A DNA stretch of 64,000 bases from Tenacibaculum dicentrarchi (GCF_964036635.1 NZ_OZ038524.1:1865001-1929000); one strand, 5' to 3'. Positions 10,872 through 21,418 are shown, counted from the first letter of the stretch. The notes: generated from the letters alone by a model not told the origin. Made by a program: numbers and translations.

Positions 10872-11735
10872 ATGTCTATTAAAAAATTTACAAGTAGTAT
10901 TTTAATGCTGATTTCAGTATTAAGTTTTAGTCAAGGAATTACAGTGCAAGGAATTGCAAGAGACCCTAACAATAATGCAAGACAAAATCAACCAATTACA
11001 ATTTTAGCAGAGCTAAATTACCTAAACCCTATCTCAGGTGCTAATGTAGTAACTTATAACGAAACAATAACAATTATTACAGATGAATTTGGTGTATTTT
11101 CTACTGTTTTAAAAGTACCTAATTCTATACAAAGTATTTTAACTGCTCATGAGCATTACTTGAAAATATCTGAAGGTTCAATGATTATTTCTAACGAATT
11201 ATTACGTTATGTTCCTTATGCTTACTCAGCTTATAATGGTGTTCCTTCTGGAAGTATAATGCCATACATAGGTGTATCTGCCCCAAAGGGTTGGATGTTA
11301 TGTGATGGTAGAAGCATACCAACAACCGATGAAACAGCAATACTTCGAGATTTATTAGGTGCAAGTGTTACACCTAATTTAAATGGTATGTTTTTAAGAG
11401 GTACAGGAACTAGTCCTGTTAATAAACAAGATGGTCCTACTTTAATGAACACACAAGCTGATCAAAATAAATCTCATAAACATGGTAAAGGAAATTTAAA
11501 AACCACAGCTGATGGAAACCACAGTCATACACTTAAAATAAGAAAGCATTTTAGAAGTTTTGATGGAGCTGATGGGTCTGACCAACCTTATCAAGATGAA
11601 GGGTCTTCTAGTGATAATCTTAGAACTAATAACTCTGGTAATCACTCTCATAATATTACAGGAGAAACTTCAAATACTGGAGGGAATGAATCTAGACCTG
11701 TAAATTTTGGTGTAAACTACATTATTAAACTTTAA
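10872..11735 (+). CDS. Secreted phage-tail-collar domain protein
   Basis: 287 residues. A signal peptide (about 1-20, ending SFSQG) is followed by a beta-rich N-terminal domain (22-120) that begins ITVQGIARDPNNNARQNQPI, a module common ahead of collar domains in Bacteroidota. A short phage tail-collar domain follows (about 127-180: SGSIMPYIG, PKGWMLCDGR, TPNLNGMFLRGTG). The rest is a His/Asn-rich fibre-like segment with several HSH motifs, likely metal-binding as in phage fibre tips, ending VNFGVNYIIKL. No T9SS tail is seen. It is 9 bases upstream of the giant LamG gene and probably co-transcribed. No phage structural genes are nearby, so this is a chromosomal surface protein, not prophage debris. 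Role unknown. Confidence 0.8.
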   Translation: MSIKKFTSSILMLISVLSFSQGITVQGIARDPNNNARQNQPITILAELNYLNPISGANVVTYNETITIITDEFGVFSTVLKVPNSIQSILTAHEHYLKISEGSMIISNELLRYVPYAYSAYNGVPSGSIMPYIGVSAPKGWMLCDGRSIPTTDETAILRDLLGASVTPNLNGMFLRGTGTSPVNKQDGPTLMNTQADQNKSHKHGKGNLKTTADGNHSHTLKIRKHFRSFDGADGSDQPYQDEGSSSDNLRTNNSGNHSHNITGETSNTGGNESRPVNFGVNYIIKL

Positions 11736-11744
11736 GCTATAACT

Positions 11745-14700
11745 ATGCGTATAAAAAATTTAGGACTACTATTACTTTTTAGTATCGTATGTTCTTTAAA
11801 TAGTTTTTCTCAGCAAGAATTGATTCGGGTTACTTCTCAATCAATTTCAAATAACGATGCTAGTGGAAACAAATGGACTCTACAAGTAGGAAGTCCTTTT
11901 CTAGGAAGGAACTCTACAGTTAATAAAAGAATAACAAACCCTTTAGATATAAGATTTCCATGGGGTGTAGAATTTATTCATGAAACTTTTTCTTATGCTT
12001 CTTTTGATATTTCAAAAGGATACTTTCCTGATAAAATATCCATAAATTGGGCTATAAAAAATAATTTAGAAGATATAGACTATATTGTTGTTTACAGAAG
12101 AGAGTTAAGTAAGATTACAAAAAATTTTGTTAAAATAGCAACCTTACCTGCCATAACAACAAATTATGAAGATAAATATGTACAAGGAGGAACACTTTAT
12201 GAATATAGAATTGATGCCGTAGGGCTTCCTAAAATTGTTAAAGGTGCTGGAAAGGAATTAAGAGATTATATTACAGGGATTGGGTATAGAAGCCCAACTG
12301 CTATTATTACTGGAAATATAAATTTCGAAGGAGGTAACCCTGTAGAAAGGGTAATTATTGAAGCATTGCCAACTAATGGAGATAAAGACACCAAAAGATC
12401 TGGTGTTAATATACCTAAAAACAGTGCTCTTGATATCAACTTTGTAAATAAACCTATTACAGATAAATACACTTTCCAAACTTGGTTAAAGCCTGGAGAT
12501 GGAACTTTTAATAATTCAGAATATATTGATTTATTTACCTTAAAAAATGCTTCTTTTTTAGATACACATAAAACACTAATAAAAGTAAATTTAAAAGACG
12601 CTAATCCTTACGTCGAATTTAATATACAAGGAGCTGTTTATCGATTACATAATTATATACCTGCGGGTAAAACTGATGTAAAAGGAAATGAAACTCTACT
12701 CCCTATTACTCATTTTTTAACAGATTTCACACATATTTCTATAGTTGTAGAAGAAAATACAATTCCTAGATTATTAATAAACGGAACTGAAATTCAGCAA
12801 GAAGATGTTGCTTTTCTTAATGCTGGAGTAAAAAAAACAACCTCTAAAGGAGCTGATTATAGTGTTACAATTCCTACTAAGAAAACAAGCTTACTTTCTA
12901 GTACAGGAATTACTGAAGAATATAATCATTTTATTGTTGGAGCTATCGGTTCTAAATCAATTTATTTAGATGAATTAAGAATCTGGAAATCGGCTTTAAC
13001 AGAAGTAACTATTCATGATGATTTCCATAGATATATTAATGGAGATGATGCTGACCTAATTTCTTATTTCAGATTTGATGAAGGTGTTGGTAATTATGCT
13101 TATGATTTATCACACGAAGGATTTGAATATAATAAAAATAAAGCTTTTTTTAATAGTAAATTAGCTAATGATATGCCTTATTGGACAAGTGATGTAAATA
13201 ATTTACCTAGAAAAGATCAATTAGGGTTTTTAGGCATGACAGATGCAAACGGTAGTTATATCATCTCTGCAATTCCTTACAAAGGAACAGGTGAATCTTA
13301 TAATATATCTCCAAGACTTGGTGTACATCAATTTGAACCTAATCAACAAATTATATACTTAGGTGAAGATACTCCTGTAGTTAATAAAGTTAATTTTACA
13401 GATATTTCTTCATTCATCTACAAAGGAAAAATTTTATATGATACTAAAGGTGTTTTTAAATCTTTTGTTGAACTAAATAGCCCTGACCCTGACAACCCTA
13501 ATTTCAACGGATTAACAGATGGAGATCAATACGTTAGTAATTCTAGCCCAGGAATTTTAGATGAAGGTTATAATTATTATACCAGAGGGGCTCAAAAATT
13601 TTCTAAAGGAGAGTATTGGTATAACAATGCAGGTACAACCAATGATACTAGCGATGATTATTTAGAACGATATGCTCGAATTGCATCAGAAGGAGTAAAT
13701 ATTTTAATAGATAATCAAATTGTTTTAGATAAAAACAATACTCCTGTAGTAAGTGACAGCGAAGGTAATTTTGAAATAAGTGTTCCTATTGGAAATCATT
13801 ATATTTCTGTTGCTAAAACAGGTCACACATTTGAATATAACGGAAGGTTCCCAGCAAACACTTCTCAAACAACCGAATTTTTTGAAGATGCTCAAGAACA
13901 AGTGATTTTTGTAGATAAAACAAGGGTTGATGTTGTTGGTCGAGTTGTCGGTGGTACTGTAGAATCAGCAAAACCAATTGGTTTTGGTGATAAAGGAATA
14001 TATACTGTAAATTATGAAGATGAAAAAAACATTAAACATAAAGAAACTGTTAGTTCTATAAATAATATTGGTTCAGCAAACTTAACATTAAGTTATGCAC
14101 CTCCAGGTGCTTCTGCTACAGGAAATACACAATTTTCGTTTTCAACAAATGCCGAAACAGGAGAGTATAGAGTGAAAGCATTACCGTTAATGTACACTAT
14201 TAATTCAATTGGAGGCTTAACAATCCCTAATAATCCTAGTATTTCAATATTAAAAGCTAATGAATCTTTAGATTTCTCTTCTAATATAACAGTAACTGAA
14301 AAACCTAAATATACTAGTGGTAATAAAGAAAAAATAGAAGGAGTTCCTTACCATTTTGAAAAAAGTTTTGTGTACAGAGCTAAACCTGTATTAAGTGCTT
14401 TATCTCAAATAGGTGAAGATATGATTGAATTACCTAATAAAACTTCTGTTACCACAGCAGGAACAGGGTATCTATTCTATAAACAGTTTAAAAACTACTC
14501 TATTGAATTAAGTAGATATGAACCGTATTTTAATTATGATACAGATGCTAATGGTATTGAATCTCAAGTACCAATTAAAGATGGTGAGTTAATAATTACC
14601 AATAACCTTGCTTTACAAGGTTCTGAAAAAACTATTATCAATAAAAAAGATGAGAGTTTATTAACTTATAAATTTAGAGGAGGTTTACCTTCTTCAATAG

Positions 14701-17700
14701 CTCCTTATACTAAAACATTAAATATGTTTTACAGAATTAATTCGGTAGATTATCCTGTACAAAACTATACTAATAAAGCTATTTTACTTGGAGGAGAATC
14801 TGACGGAAGTCAAACTTTTGTAACCGAAGCTCCAGATATTCCAGATATTATTTTAAGAGACCCTCCTGGTTCTGAAAGTTCTGCAACCATAGCTAAAGGA
14901 GAAACAATTAGTTTTACCACTACAAATACCGTAAGTAGTAATAGTAATTTTTCTACTGAATTCAAATTTTTGTTAGGAGTTAAATTTGCTGCTGGTGGTG
15001 GATTACTTGGTCCTGTTATTGAAACAGAAACTACAAATGATATTACAACAGGTATTGGTATTTCCGTAGCTTCTAATGATGCTACCAGCCTTACCAAAAC
15101 ATATACTTTTAATCAAGAAATTTCAACAAGTGATTCTCCTGATTTTGTAGGTTCTAAAGCTGATTTATACATAGGGCAATCTAAAAATTATTTTTACGGT
15201 TCGTTTAATAATATAGGAACGTCTTCTATTAAAAATAATACAGCATTAAAATTAACAAATAAAGATGGAAAAGAAATTATTATAAATAAACAAAAATCTA
15301 TTTCTTTTACAGAAGAACCTTCTAATACATTCTTTGTATACACACAAGATTATATTGTTGAAAAGTTAATTCCTTCTCTAGAAGAATTTGTTTCTCAAAT
15401 AAAACAAGGATTATTAGTTGGAGGTAAAAATGGTGTTTTATCAGAAGCCCAGTACGTACATCAAATTAACCAATGGAAATCTGTTATTCGTGAAAATGAA
15501 AAAACAAAGTATGACGCTAAAAATAACAGAGATCAATTAAAAAGTGAAGCTAAATTATACGTTAAAAATGAAATAAAGCAAATAGAAGAAGCTTTACTTA
15601 GTGGTGATGACCCTTCTTCTGAAGCTATTTTAAATAAAAATCTTCAAGATTCAAAAAAATTATTAAATGTAATTAATGCTAATTTTGAAAAAAATATTTC
15701 TTTTGACTCTGGTGCAGGAGCAATTACAAGATCTGTTGAAACTTCTTTAGTAAGAAATAAAACAAATTCAATTGAGGTCGATTTTGAAGAAGCATTTGCA
15801 CTTACATTAGGTTTTAACCTTAATAAATTTGGTTTTCAAAATACAACCTCAACAACATTAAATCAAACATTAGGTACTGAACTTTCTGAAGAATCAGAGA
15901 ATACAACTAGTATTAGTTATACTCTTCAAGATAGTGATGAGAATAATTTATTTAGTATCGATATTATAAACTCTTTTGATGGAAATGGACCTATTTTTAG
16001 TTTAATTGGAGGTGTTAGTTCATGTCCTTATGAAGCTGGCGATAAAAGTTTATTTTATAATAAAGCTTCTTATATCGCTCCAAACTATAATGATCCTAAT
16101 TATAAAGTTGAAAATATCCCACTTCTTAAAAAATCATTACGTGAAGAGTTAGGTAACGCAACACAACAATTAGAAAAACCAAATATTACTGTTGAGGTTG
16201 CTAATGTAAGTAATGTACCTGAAAGTGAAACAGCACAATTTAAATTGACTTTATTAAATTTAAGCGCTTCGGAAACAACTGCAAGCTTTACATTACAGGT
16301 TGACCCTGCTTCGAACCCTAATAATGCTGTGATTAATGTAGACCCTCAAGGTTTAACTTTTAATGACATGCCTTATAATGAACCAACCGAATATTTACTT
16401 ACCCTAAATAAATCAGTTGGAGATGTTTATAAATATGAAGATATTATTGTTCAATTTAAAAGTACTTGTGATACTGAAATAGTAAGCAGTGTTAGTCTTT
16501 CTGCTTTCTTTACACCTTCTTGTTCTAGCGTTAATGTAAGTTCGCCTGTTAATAATTGGGTTTTTAATATCGACCAAGCATTTAATAATGATAATACATC
16601 AAATAGTCTTCCTATTAAATTGGTTGATTATAATCTAAACTACGAAAGCTTTGAGAAAATCGAATTACAATATCGATTAATTTCATCTCCTAGTTGGACT
16701 AATTTACACACCTATTATACATCGCAAAATCATTTAGATGCCTCAGGAAGTACAACTAATGTTTCACTAATAAATACTCCTGAAATTAATTATAACTGGG
16801 ATATTGTAGGTAAAAAGATTAATAATGGTAATTATGAAATTAGAGCAATTTCTAACTGTATGAACGGTACTACTTACACTTCTGATGTAATTACTGGTAG
16901 AATCGATTTAGATGCACCTGTTGTTTTTGGAACACCAACACCAACCGATGGAATTCTTAGTTATGGTGAAGATATTGTTGTTCGTTTTAACCAACCAATT
17001 TCTTACAATCAAGCGGTTAGTTTAATACAAGTTACAGGGCAAACAAATCAGCAAGAAATAAACCATAATGTTTCGGCTAATTTTAATGGTGCTAGTAATA
17101 CTGTAAAATTAGATAATCCTTTATTTCAAACAGGTGATTTCACCTTAGAATTCTGGATGAATAATAATACTAAAACAGCTAACGCAACCATTTTAAAACA
17201 AGAAAATGGTGTAAATATAGCTCTTAAAAATGACCAAATAACTTTTAATTTTGCAGGAAGTACTACTTCAGGAACAATTACTAATGATGATTTATTCCAT
17301 CATTATGCTTTTGTTTATAACGCATCAGAAGGAAGTATTTCAATCCACGAAGATAGCAGTAATATCGCTACTTTAGGAATTTCAAAAAACGTTCAATATT
17401 CATACAAAAATCCTGTAGTTATTGGAGGAAACACTTTTGTTGGAAATATACACGATTTAAGAATTTGGTCTAAATCATTAACATTAAGTGACGTTGCTTC
17501 TAACTTAAATACTAAATATTTAGGTAACGAGCGAAACTTAATCGGTTTATGGCCTATGGATGAAGGTAATGGTACAATTGCTAACGATATTGCACGTTTT
17601 AAAAATGCTAAAGTTAATACTGATTGGAGTATTAAGCCAAGTGGAACTTCTTATGAGTTTAAAAACAATCAATATTTAGCTTGTGATGATGTTAATCTTG

Positions 17701-20369
17701 TTCAAATTAACAACCAAATGGATGTTACCCTAAGTTTTTGGGTTAAAACAGATAAAAATCAACAAGCTACATTAATTTCTAACGGACGAGGTGATGACAA
17801 AGATGTTGCATCATCAAACGGAACAAGAAATAAATGGGCTATTAACTTAGCTACAGATGGTAATTTAAGTTTAATGAACGAAAATAATTCGTACGCATTA
17901 ACAACTAAGAGTATTACTGATGGTAATTGGCATCATGTTGCTGTTTTATTAAACAGACAAGGTAGTTTAAGAACTTATATCGATTCTGATCTTGTAAGTA
18001 CGAATAATTCAGAAAAAATTGCCGCTTTTTATGGTGATAAAATATGGATAGGTGCTAGAGGTCATAAAGATTTAGCTGGTATTGAAACTACTGATAACCA
18101 TTTTTCTGGATATTTATCAGAAGTTAGATTATGGAATACTTTAAGAAGTACAGAACAAATAGCTAGAGACCGATTTTTTGAAATCGATTTCAATACGCCT
18201 GGTTTATATTTCTATATGAAAATGAACAAACCTGGTGCATTAGCAAATCCGCTACCAAGTTATTATCATATCGCTTTAAACAATCAAGTGTTTAGCTCAA
18301 ATGCTGTTATTAATGCTGGTACTTCGAATTATTCAAAAGATACACCACCTATTAAACCTAGCAGAGATTTAATTAATTTCCCTGTAAGTTATACCATTAA
18401 TGGTGATGAGTTAATTATAAAACCAAACGTAACTAACCCATCTGTAATAGAAAATCAAGTATTAGATATTACAGTAAATAGAATGTTTGATGACGTTAAC
18501 AACGTACAACAATCTCCTATAACTTGGACTGCTTATATTGATAAAAATCAATTAAATTGGTCTATTGATGGAAAAAGTAAAATTGTTGATAAAAAAATTC
18601 CTTTTAACCAAGGAGGTACTTTTGAAATCGAAGTCAGAAATAACGGAGGTACACCAACACAATTTAATATTAGTAATGTACCGAGCTGGTTATCATTAAC
18701 AGCTTCTTCAGGAACTATTGACCCTGCAAGTGTTATCACCATTACAGGAACTACAGATGAAGAACTTTCTGTTGGAAACTATCAACATGACATGTACTTA
18801 AATAGTGATTACGGTTATGATGAAAAAATTCAATTAAACTTGAGCGTAAATTCTGTTGGTCCTAAATGGGAAATAAATCCTGCTAATTTTGATTATAGCC
18901 TTAATATTGTAGGTAAAATTAAAATAGATGCTGTATTTGCTGAAAATAATACTGACAAAGTAGCTGCATTTGTAAATGGAGAACTTCGAGGTGTATCTTC
19001 TTTATTTTACGATAAAGATTACGACGAATACTTTGTTTTCCTTACCGTCTATGCAAATAAATCGAGTGGTGAAGATATTAGTTTTAAAGTTTGGGACGCA
19101 TCTACTGATGTTACTTATCCTGTTACCATTAATAATAAATTAACAATACCTTTTGTTAATAATAATATTATGGGAACTAAAAAAACACCTCAAATTTTTG
19201 AAAACTCAGATGAATTATATCAATCTATAAACCTTAACAGCGGTTGGACTTGGATGTCATTTTTTGTAAATGATGCTAATTTATCAAACATCAATACATT
19301 AACTGCCGATTTAAATTTAACAACTTCTGACAGAATTTTAAGTAATTCACCGTCATTATTAGAAACCTATCAACAATACAGTGACCCTAGTTTAAGTGGT
19401 TGGTCAGGGTCTATAAGTAATGTTGCAGGAGGAATGAACACAAAGCAAATGTACAAGGTGTATTCAAAAAACATCAATACATTAAGTGCTTCAGGAACTA
19501 ATGTTGATTTAAATACTTGGTCGTTTCCAATACAAAAAAACTGGAACTGGTTACCTTATATTGTTTCTAAAAACACACCTTTAAATGAAGCTTTAGCCAA
19601 CTTTAATGCAACCGATGGCGATGTAATTAAATCTCAAAATAAATTCGCTATTTATGATGCTTTAAATAATGGTTGGTCTGGTAATTTAAATTTCCTTGAA
19701 CAAGGTAAAGGATATATGTTAAAATCTTCAAGTAGTCAGAATTTTACATATCCATCATATCTAAATCAGCAAGTATCTAAAAGGAATTTTGTTCGTAGCG
19801 CTAAAAGAAGTAATTCAAATAAAACGAATACTTTTAATAAATACGCTTCAAATATGAATGCTATTGTAAAAATCCCTACAGATTATAGTATGCTTAAAGT
19901 TTACAATTCAAACGGAGAAATTCGAGGTAAATCTGAAGCTATTAATATCAATGGAAATAATTTACATTTTATCTCAATGTTTTCTAATATATCAGAAAAG
20001 TTAACATTCTTTATTCAAAAAGATAATGGTTCTAAAGAAGAAATAACTTCTGAATCAGTACAGTTTAAGAATGATGAGGTATTAGGTACAATTACACAGC
20101 CAATAGTAATTGAAACACTTGATGATGAAATCAAAATTTCTCCAAATGCTTTTGATGATGAAATCAAAATAAGTTTCAAAAAACAACAAACAAATGTTGC
20201 TGTTACAATTTATTCAACAATAGGACAAGTTTCTTATCAAAAGAACTATAAAATGGATAAAAACAACAAACTTATAATTCTTACTGATTTTAATTTATCA
20301 AGCGGAACTTATATTATAAAAGTTGTTACAGATTCTAATACAGTAATTAAGCATCTAATAAAAAAATAG
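11745..20369 (+). CDS. Giant T9SS-secreted LamG multidomain surface protein
   Basis: 2874 residues with a signal peptide (about 1-22). In order: a beta domain; LamG/concanavalin-like domain 1 (about 226-455, with DELRIWKSAL and YFRFDEG); a carboxypeptidase-regulatory-like segment (about 590-700); a charged helical, possibly coiled-coil stretch (about 1205-1320); a Cys-containing central region; LamG 2 (about 1779-1950, DLRIWSKSL); LamG 3 (about 1969-2166, DGNWHHVAVLLNRQG, EVRLWNTLRS); a BACON-like domain (about 2271-2370); a domain shared with the next gene (2375-2482); two related units with a GWSG core (about 2494-2669); and a T9SS type A sorting domain (about 2792-2874, ISPNAFDDEIKI to the terminal KK). 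It is exported to the cell surface by T9SS. An adhesive or matrix role is inference from the LamG domains. Confidence 0.85.
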   Translation: MRIKNLGLLLLFSIVCSLNSFSQQELIRVTSQSISNNDASGNKWTLQVGSPFLGRNSTVNKRITNPLDIRFPWGVEFIHETFSYASFDISKGYFPDKISINWAIKNNLEDIDYIVVYRRELSKITKNFVKIATLPAITTNYEDKYVQGGTLYEYRIDAVGLPKIVKGAGKELRDYITGIGYRSPTAIITGNINFEGGNPVERVIIEALPTNGDKDTKRSGVNIPKNSALDINFVNKPITDKYTFQTWLKPGDGTFNNSEYIDLFTLKNASFLDTHKTLIKVNLKDANPYVEFNIQGAVYRLHNYIPAGKTDVKGNETLLPITHFLTDFTHISIVVEENTIPRLLINGTEIQQEDVAFLNAGVKKTTSKGADYSVTIPTKKTSLLSSTGITEEYNHFIVGAIGSKSIYLDELRIWKSALTEVTIHDDFHRYINGDDADLISYFRFDEGVGNYAYDLSHEGFEYNKNKAFFNSKLANDMPYWTSDVNNLPRKDQLGFLGMTDANGSYIISAIPYKGTGESYNISPRLGVHQFEPNQQIIYLGEDTPVVNKVNFTDISSFIYKGKILYDTKGVFKSFVELNSPDPDNPNFNGLTDGDQYVSNSSPGILDEGYNYYTRGAQKFSKGEYWYNNAGTTNDTSDDYLERYARIASEGVNILIDNQIVLDKNNTPVVSDSEGNFEISVPIGNHYISVAKTGHTFEYNGRFPANTSQTTEFFEDAQEQVIFVDKTRVDVVGRVVGGTVESAKPIGFGDKGIYTVNYEDEKNIKHKETVSSINNIGSANLTLSYAPPGASATGNTQFSFSTNAETGEYRVKALPLMYTINSIGGLTIPNNPSISILKANESLDFSSNITVTEKPKYTSGNKEKIEGVPYHFEKSFVYRAKPVLSALSQIGEDMIELPNKTSVTTAGTGYLFYKQFKNYSIELSRYEPYFNYDTDANGIESQVPIKDGELIITNNLALQGSEKTIINKKDESLLTYKFRGGLPSSIAPYTKTLNMFYRINSVDYPVQNYTNKAILLGGESDGSQTFVTEAPDIPDIILRDPPGSESSATIAKGETISFTTTNTVSSNSNFSTEFKFLLGVKFAAGGGLLGPVIETETTNDITTGIGISVASNDATSLTKTYTFNQEISTSDSPDFVGSKADLYIGQSKNYFYGSFNNIGTSSIKNNTALKLTNKDGKEIIINKQKSISFTEEPSNTFFVYTQDYIVEKLIPSLEEFVSQIKQGLLVGGKNGVLSEAQYVHQINQWKSVIRENEKTKYDAKNNRDQLKSEAKLYVKNEIKQIEEALLSGDDPSSEAILNKNLQDSKKLLNVINANFEKNISFDSGAGAITRSVETSLVRNKTNSIEVDFEEAFALTLGFNLNKFGFQNTTSTTLNQTLGTELSEESENTTSISYTLQDSDENNLFSIDIINSFDGNGPIFSLIGGVSSCPYEAGDKSLFYNKASYIAPNYNDPNYKVENIPLLKKSLREELGNATQQLEKPNITVEVANVSNVPESETAQFKLTLLNLSASETTASFTLQVDPASNPNNAVINVDPQGLTFNDMPYNEPTEYLLTLNKSVGDVYKYEDIIVQFKSTCDTEIVSSVSLSAFFTPSCSSVNVSSPVNNWVFNIDQAFNNDNTSNSLPIKLVDYNLNYESFEKIELQYRLISSPSWTNLHTYYTSQNHLDASGSTTNVSLINTPEINYNWDIVGKKINNGNYEIRAISNCMNGTTYTSDVITGRIDLDAPVVFGTPTPTDGILSYGEDIVVRFNQPISYNQAVSLIQVTGQTNQQEINHNVSANFNGASNTVKLDNPLFQTGDFTLEFWMNNNTKTANATILKQENGVNIALKNDQITFNFAGSTTSGTITNDDLFHHYAFVYNASEGSISIHEDSSNIATLGISKNVQYSYKNPVVIGGNTFVGNIHDLRIWSKSLTLSDVASNLNTKYLGNERNLIGLWPMDEGNGTIANDIARFKNAKVNTDWSIKPSGTSYEFKNNQYLACDDVNLVQINNQMDVTLSFWVKTDKNQQATLISNGRGDDKDVASSNGTRNKWAINLATDGNLSLMNENNSYALTTKSITDGNWHHVAVLLNRQGSLRTYIDSDLVSTNNSEKIAAFYGDKIWIGARGHKDLAGIETTDNHFSGYLSEVRLWNTLRSTEQIARDRFFEIDFNTPGLYFYMKMNKPGALANPLPSYYHIALNNQVFSSNAVINAGTSNYSKDTPPIKPSRDLINFPVSYTINGDELIIKPNVTNPSVIENQVLDITVNRMFDDVNNVQQSPITWTAYIDKNQLNWSIDGKSKIVDKKIPFNQGGTFEIEVRNNGGTPTQFNISNVPSWLSLTASSGTIDPASVITITGTTDEELSVGNYQHDMYLNSDYGYDEKIQLNLSVNSVGPKWEINPANFDYSLNIVGKIKIDAVFAENNTDKVAAFVNGELRGVSSLFYDKDYDEYFVFLTVYANKSSGEDISFKVWDASTDVTYPVTINNKLTIPFVNNNIMGTKKTPQIFENSDELYQSINLNSGWTWMSFFVNDANLSNINTLTADLNLTTSDRILSNSPSLLETYQQYSDPSLSGWSGSISNVAGGMNTKQMYKVYSKNINTLSASGTNVDLNTWSFPIQKNWNWLPYIVSKNTPLNEALANFNATDGDVIKSQNKFAIYDALNNGWSGNLNFLEQGKGYMLKSSSSQNFTYPSYLNQQVSKRNFVRSAKRSNSNKTNTFNKYASNMNAIVKIPTDYSMLKVYNSNGEIRGKSEAININGNNLHFISMFSNISEKLTFFIQKDNGSKEEITSESVQFKNDEVLGTITQPIVIETLDDEIKISPNAFDDEIKISFKKQQTNVAVTIYSTIGQVSYQKNYKMDKNNKLIILTDFNLSSGTYIIKVVTDSNTVIKHLIKK

Positions 20370-20372
20370 ATA

Positions 20373-21272
20373 ATGAGAAATTTAATAATTATTTGCAGTT
20401 TTTTATTTATCAATTCGTTAATCGCTCAAACTCCTAATTGGAGTTTGAACGAAAACGAATTTGAACATACCATGTCATTAGTTTCGTTTATCAACCTTGA
20501 TGGAAAACGTTTATCTAATAAAAATGATAAACTTGGTGTTTTTGTAAATGATCAATGTAGAGGTGTTACTAATTTAATTTATGTAGCTTCAGAAGATAAA
20601 TATTATGCTTATTTAACTGTCTTTTCGAATACAAATGGCGAAGAACTTAGTTTTAAAGTTTATAATTCAACTGAAGATACTGTTACAGTGATAGACAAAA
20701 AATTAAATTTTGAAATTTTAGCACATTACGGAAATTTACAACAAGCATATAGTATAGCTAAGCCTGCTTTATCTAATATCGCTGTATTAAATGCTATTAC
20801 CTTTAAAAACATCCCTGTTATAAATTATACAGATACTAATAATAAGATTACTATTGAAGTAAAAAACACAGAAAATATAGCAGCGCTTACTCCTATTTTT
20901 AATATGAATAAGGGTGCTAGTGTTTTTTATAAAAACAAATTAGTAACACAAAGTACTATTATTGATTTTACCGATACTGTTGAGTTTATAATTGTTTCAG
21001 AAGATCAATCTAAAATAAAAACAGTACAAGTTAAAGTAGCAAAAATTGAAGTTAAAGAACCTCGTTTTTTTAGAAAAAATGAAGTTTGTGACTTTAAGGG
21101 TGTTATAAAAGTTGAATATGCTGTACCCGCTACAACTGTTCTATTAAAACAAAATGGAAATTTATTATATACCTCTAGTATCAGCAAAGGTAAAAGTCTT
21201 TTTGAAGGTTTAAATTCGGGAGCTTACCAAGTTGAAATAGACGGAATTGTTAAAACTATAATAATTAAATAA
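20373..21272 (+). CDS. Secreted partner of the giant LamG protein
   Basis: 299 residues, starting 3 bases after the stop of the giant gene, so translationally close. Signal peptide about 1-19 (SLIAQTPNW). Residues about 22-130 are clearly homologous to residues 2375-2482 of the giant protein: both have W at the start, a DK..(A/G)VFVN pattern, RGV, and EE/ED-(L/I)SFKV. The C-terminal 70 residues (from PRFFRKNEVCDF) form a small beta-rich tail resembling a sorting-domain or carboxypeptidase-regulatory fold; T9SS dependence is uncertain. Function unknown; shared domain plus operon position suggest it works with or docks to the giant protein. Confidence 0.75.
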   Translation: MRNLIIICSFLFINSLIAQTPNWSLNENEFEHTMSLVSFINLDGKRLSNKNDKLGVFVNDQCRGVTNLIYVASEDKYYAYLTVFSNTNGEELSFKVYNSTEDTVTVIDKKLNFEILAHYGNLQQAYSIAKPALSNIAVLNAITFKNIPVINYTDTNNKITIEVKNTENIAALTPIFNMNKGASVFYKNKLVTQSTIIDFTDTVEFIIVSEDQSKIKTVQVKVAKIEVKEPRFFRKNEVCDFKGVIKVEYAVPATTVLLKQNGNLLYTSSISKGKSLFEGLNSGAYQVEIDGIVKTIIIK

Positions 21273-21280
21273 TTTAAAAG

Positions 21281-21400
21281 ATGAAAAAATTAAAAATGAT
21301 ATGTTGTTTAATACTACTTTTAAGTTTAATTTTTGGTTGTAGTAGCCAAAACAATTATCAATGTACTGCTACTCAAGGTGATTTTGAGGAGGTATTCTAA
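21281..21400 (+). CDS. 39-residue lipoprotein, last gene of the surface locus
   Basis: Short ORF 8 bases after the previous stop. It encodes a classic lipoprotein signal: MKKLKMICC, a hydrophobic core, then LIFGC with the lipid-carrying Cys at residue 20, leaving a mature peptide of only 20 residues (CSSQ... ending DFEEVF). It lies before a strong terminator, so it closes the operon. Size resembles an entry-exclusion or anchor type peptide, but no function can be assigned. The lipobox makes it more likely real than chance. Confidence 0.6.
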   Translation: MKKLKMICCLILLLSLIFGCSSQNNYQCTATQGDFEEVF

Positions 21401-21418
21401 TTAAAAGTATCAAAATAA

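Noticed and set aside
10872..11735. Prophage remnant suggested by the tail-collar domain
   Set aside because: The protein has a signal peptide and sits with T9SS surface genes; no other phage gene or integrase is nearby.
20120..20366. Separate gene at the end of the giant protein
   Set aside because: It is the in-frame T9SS sorting domain of the giant protein, not an independent gene.
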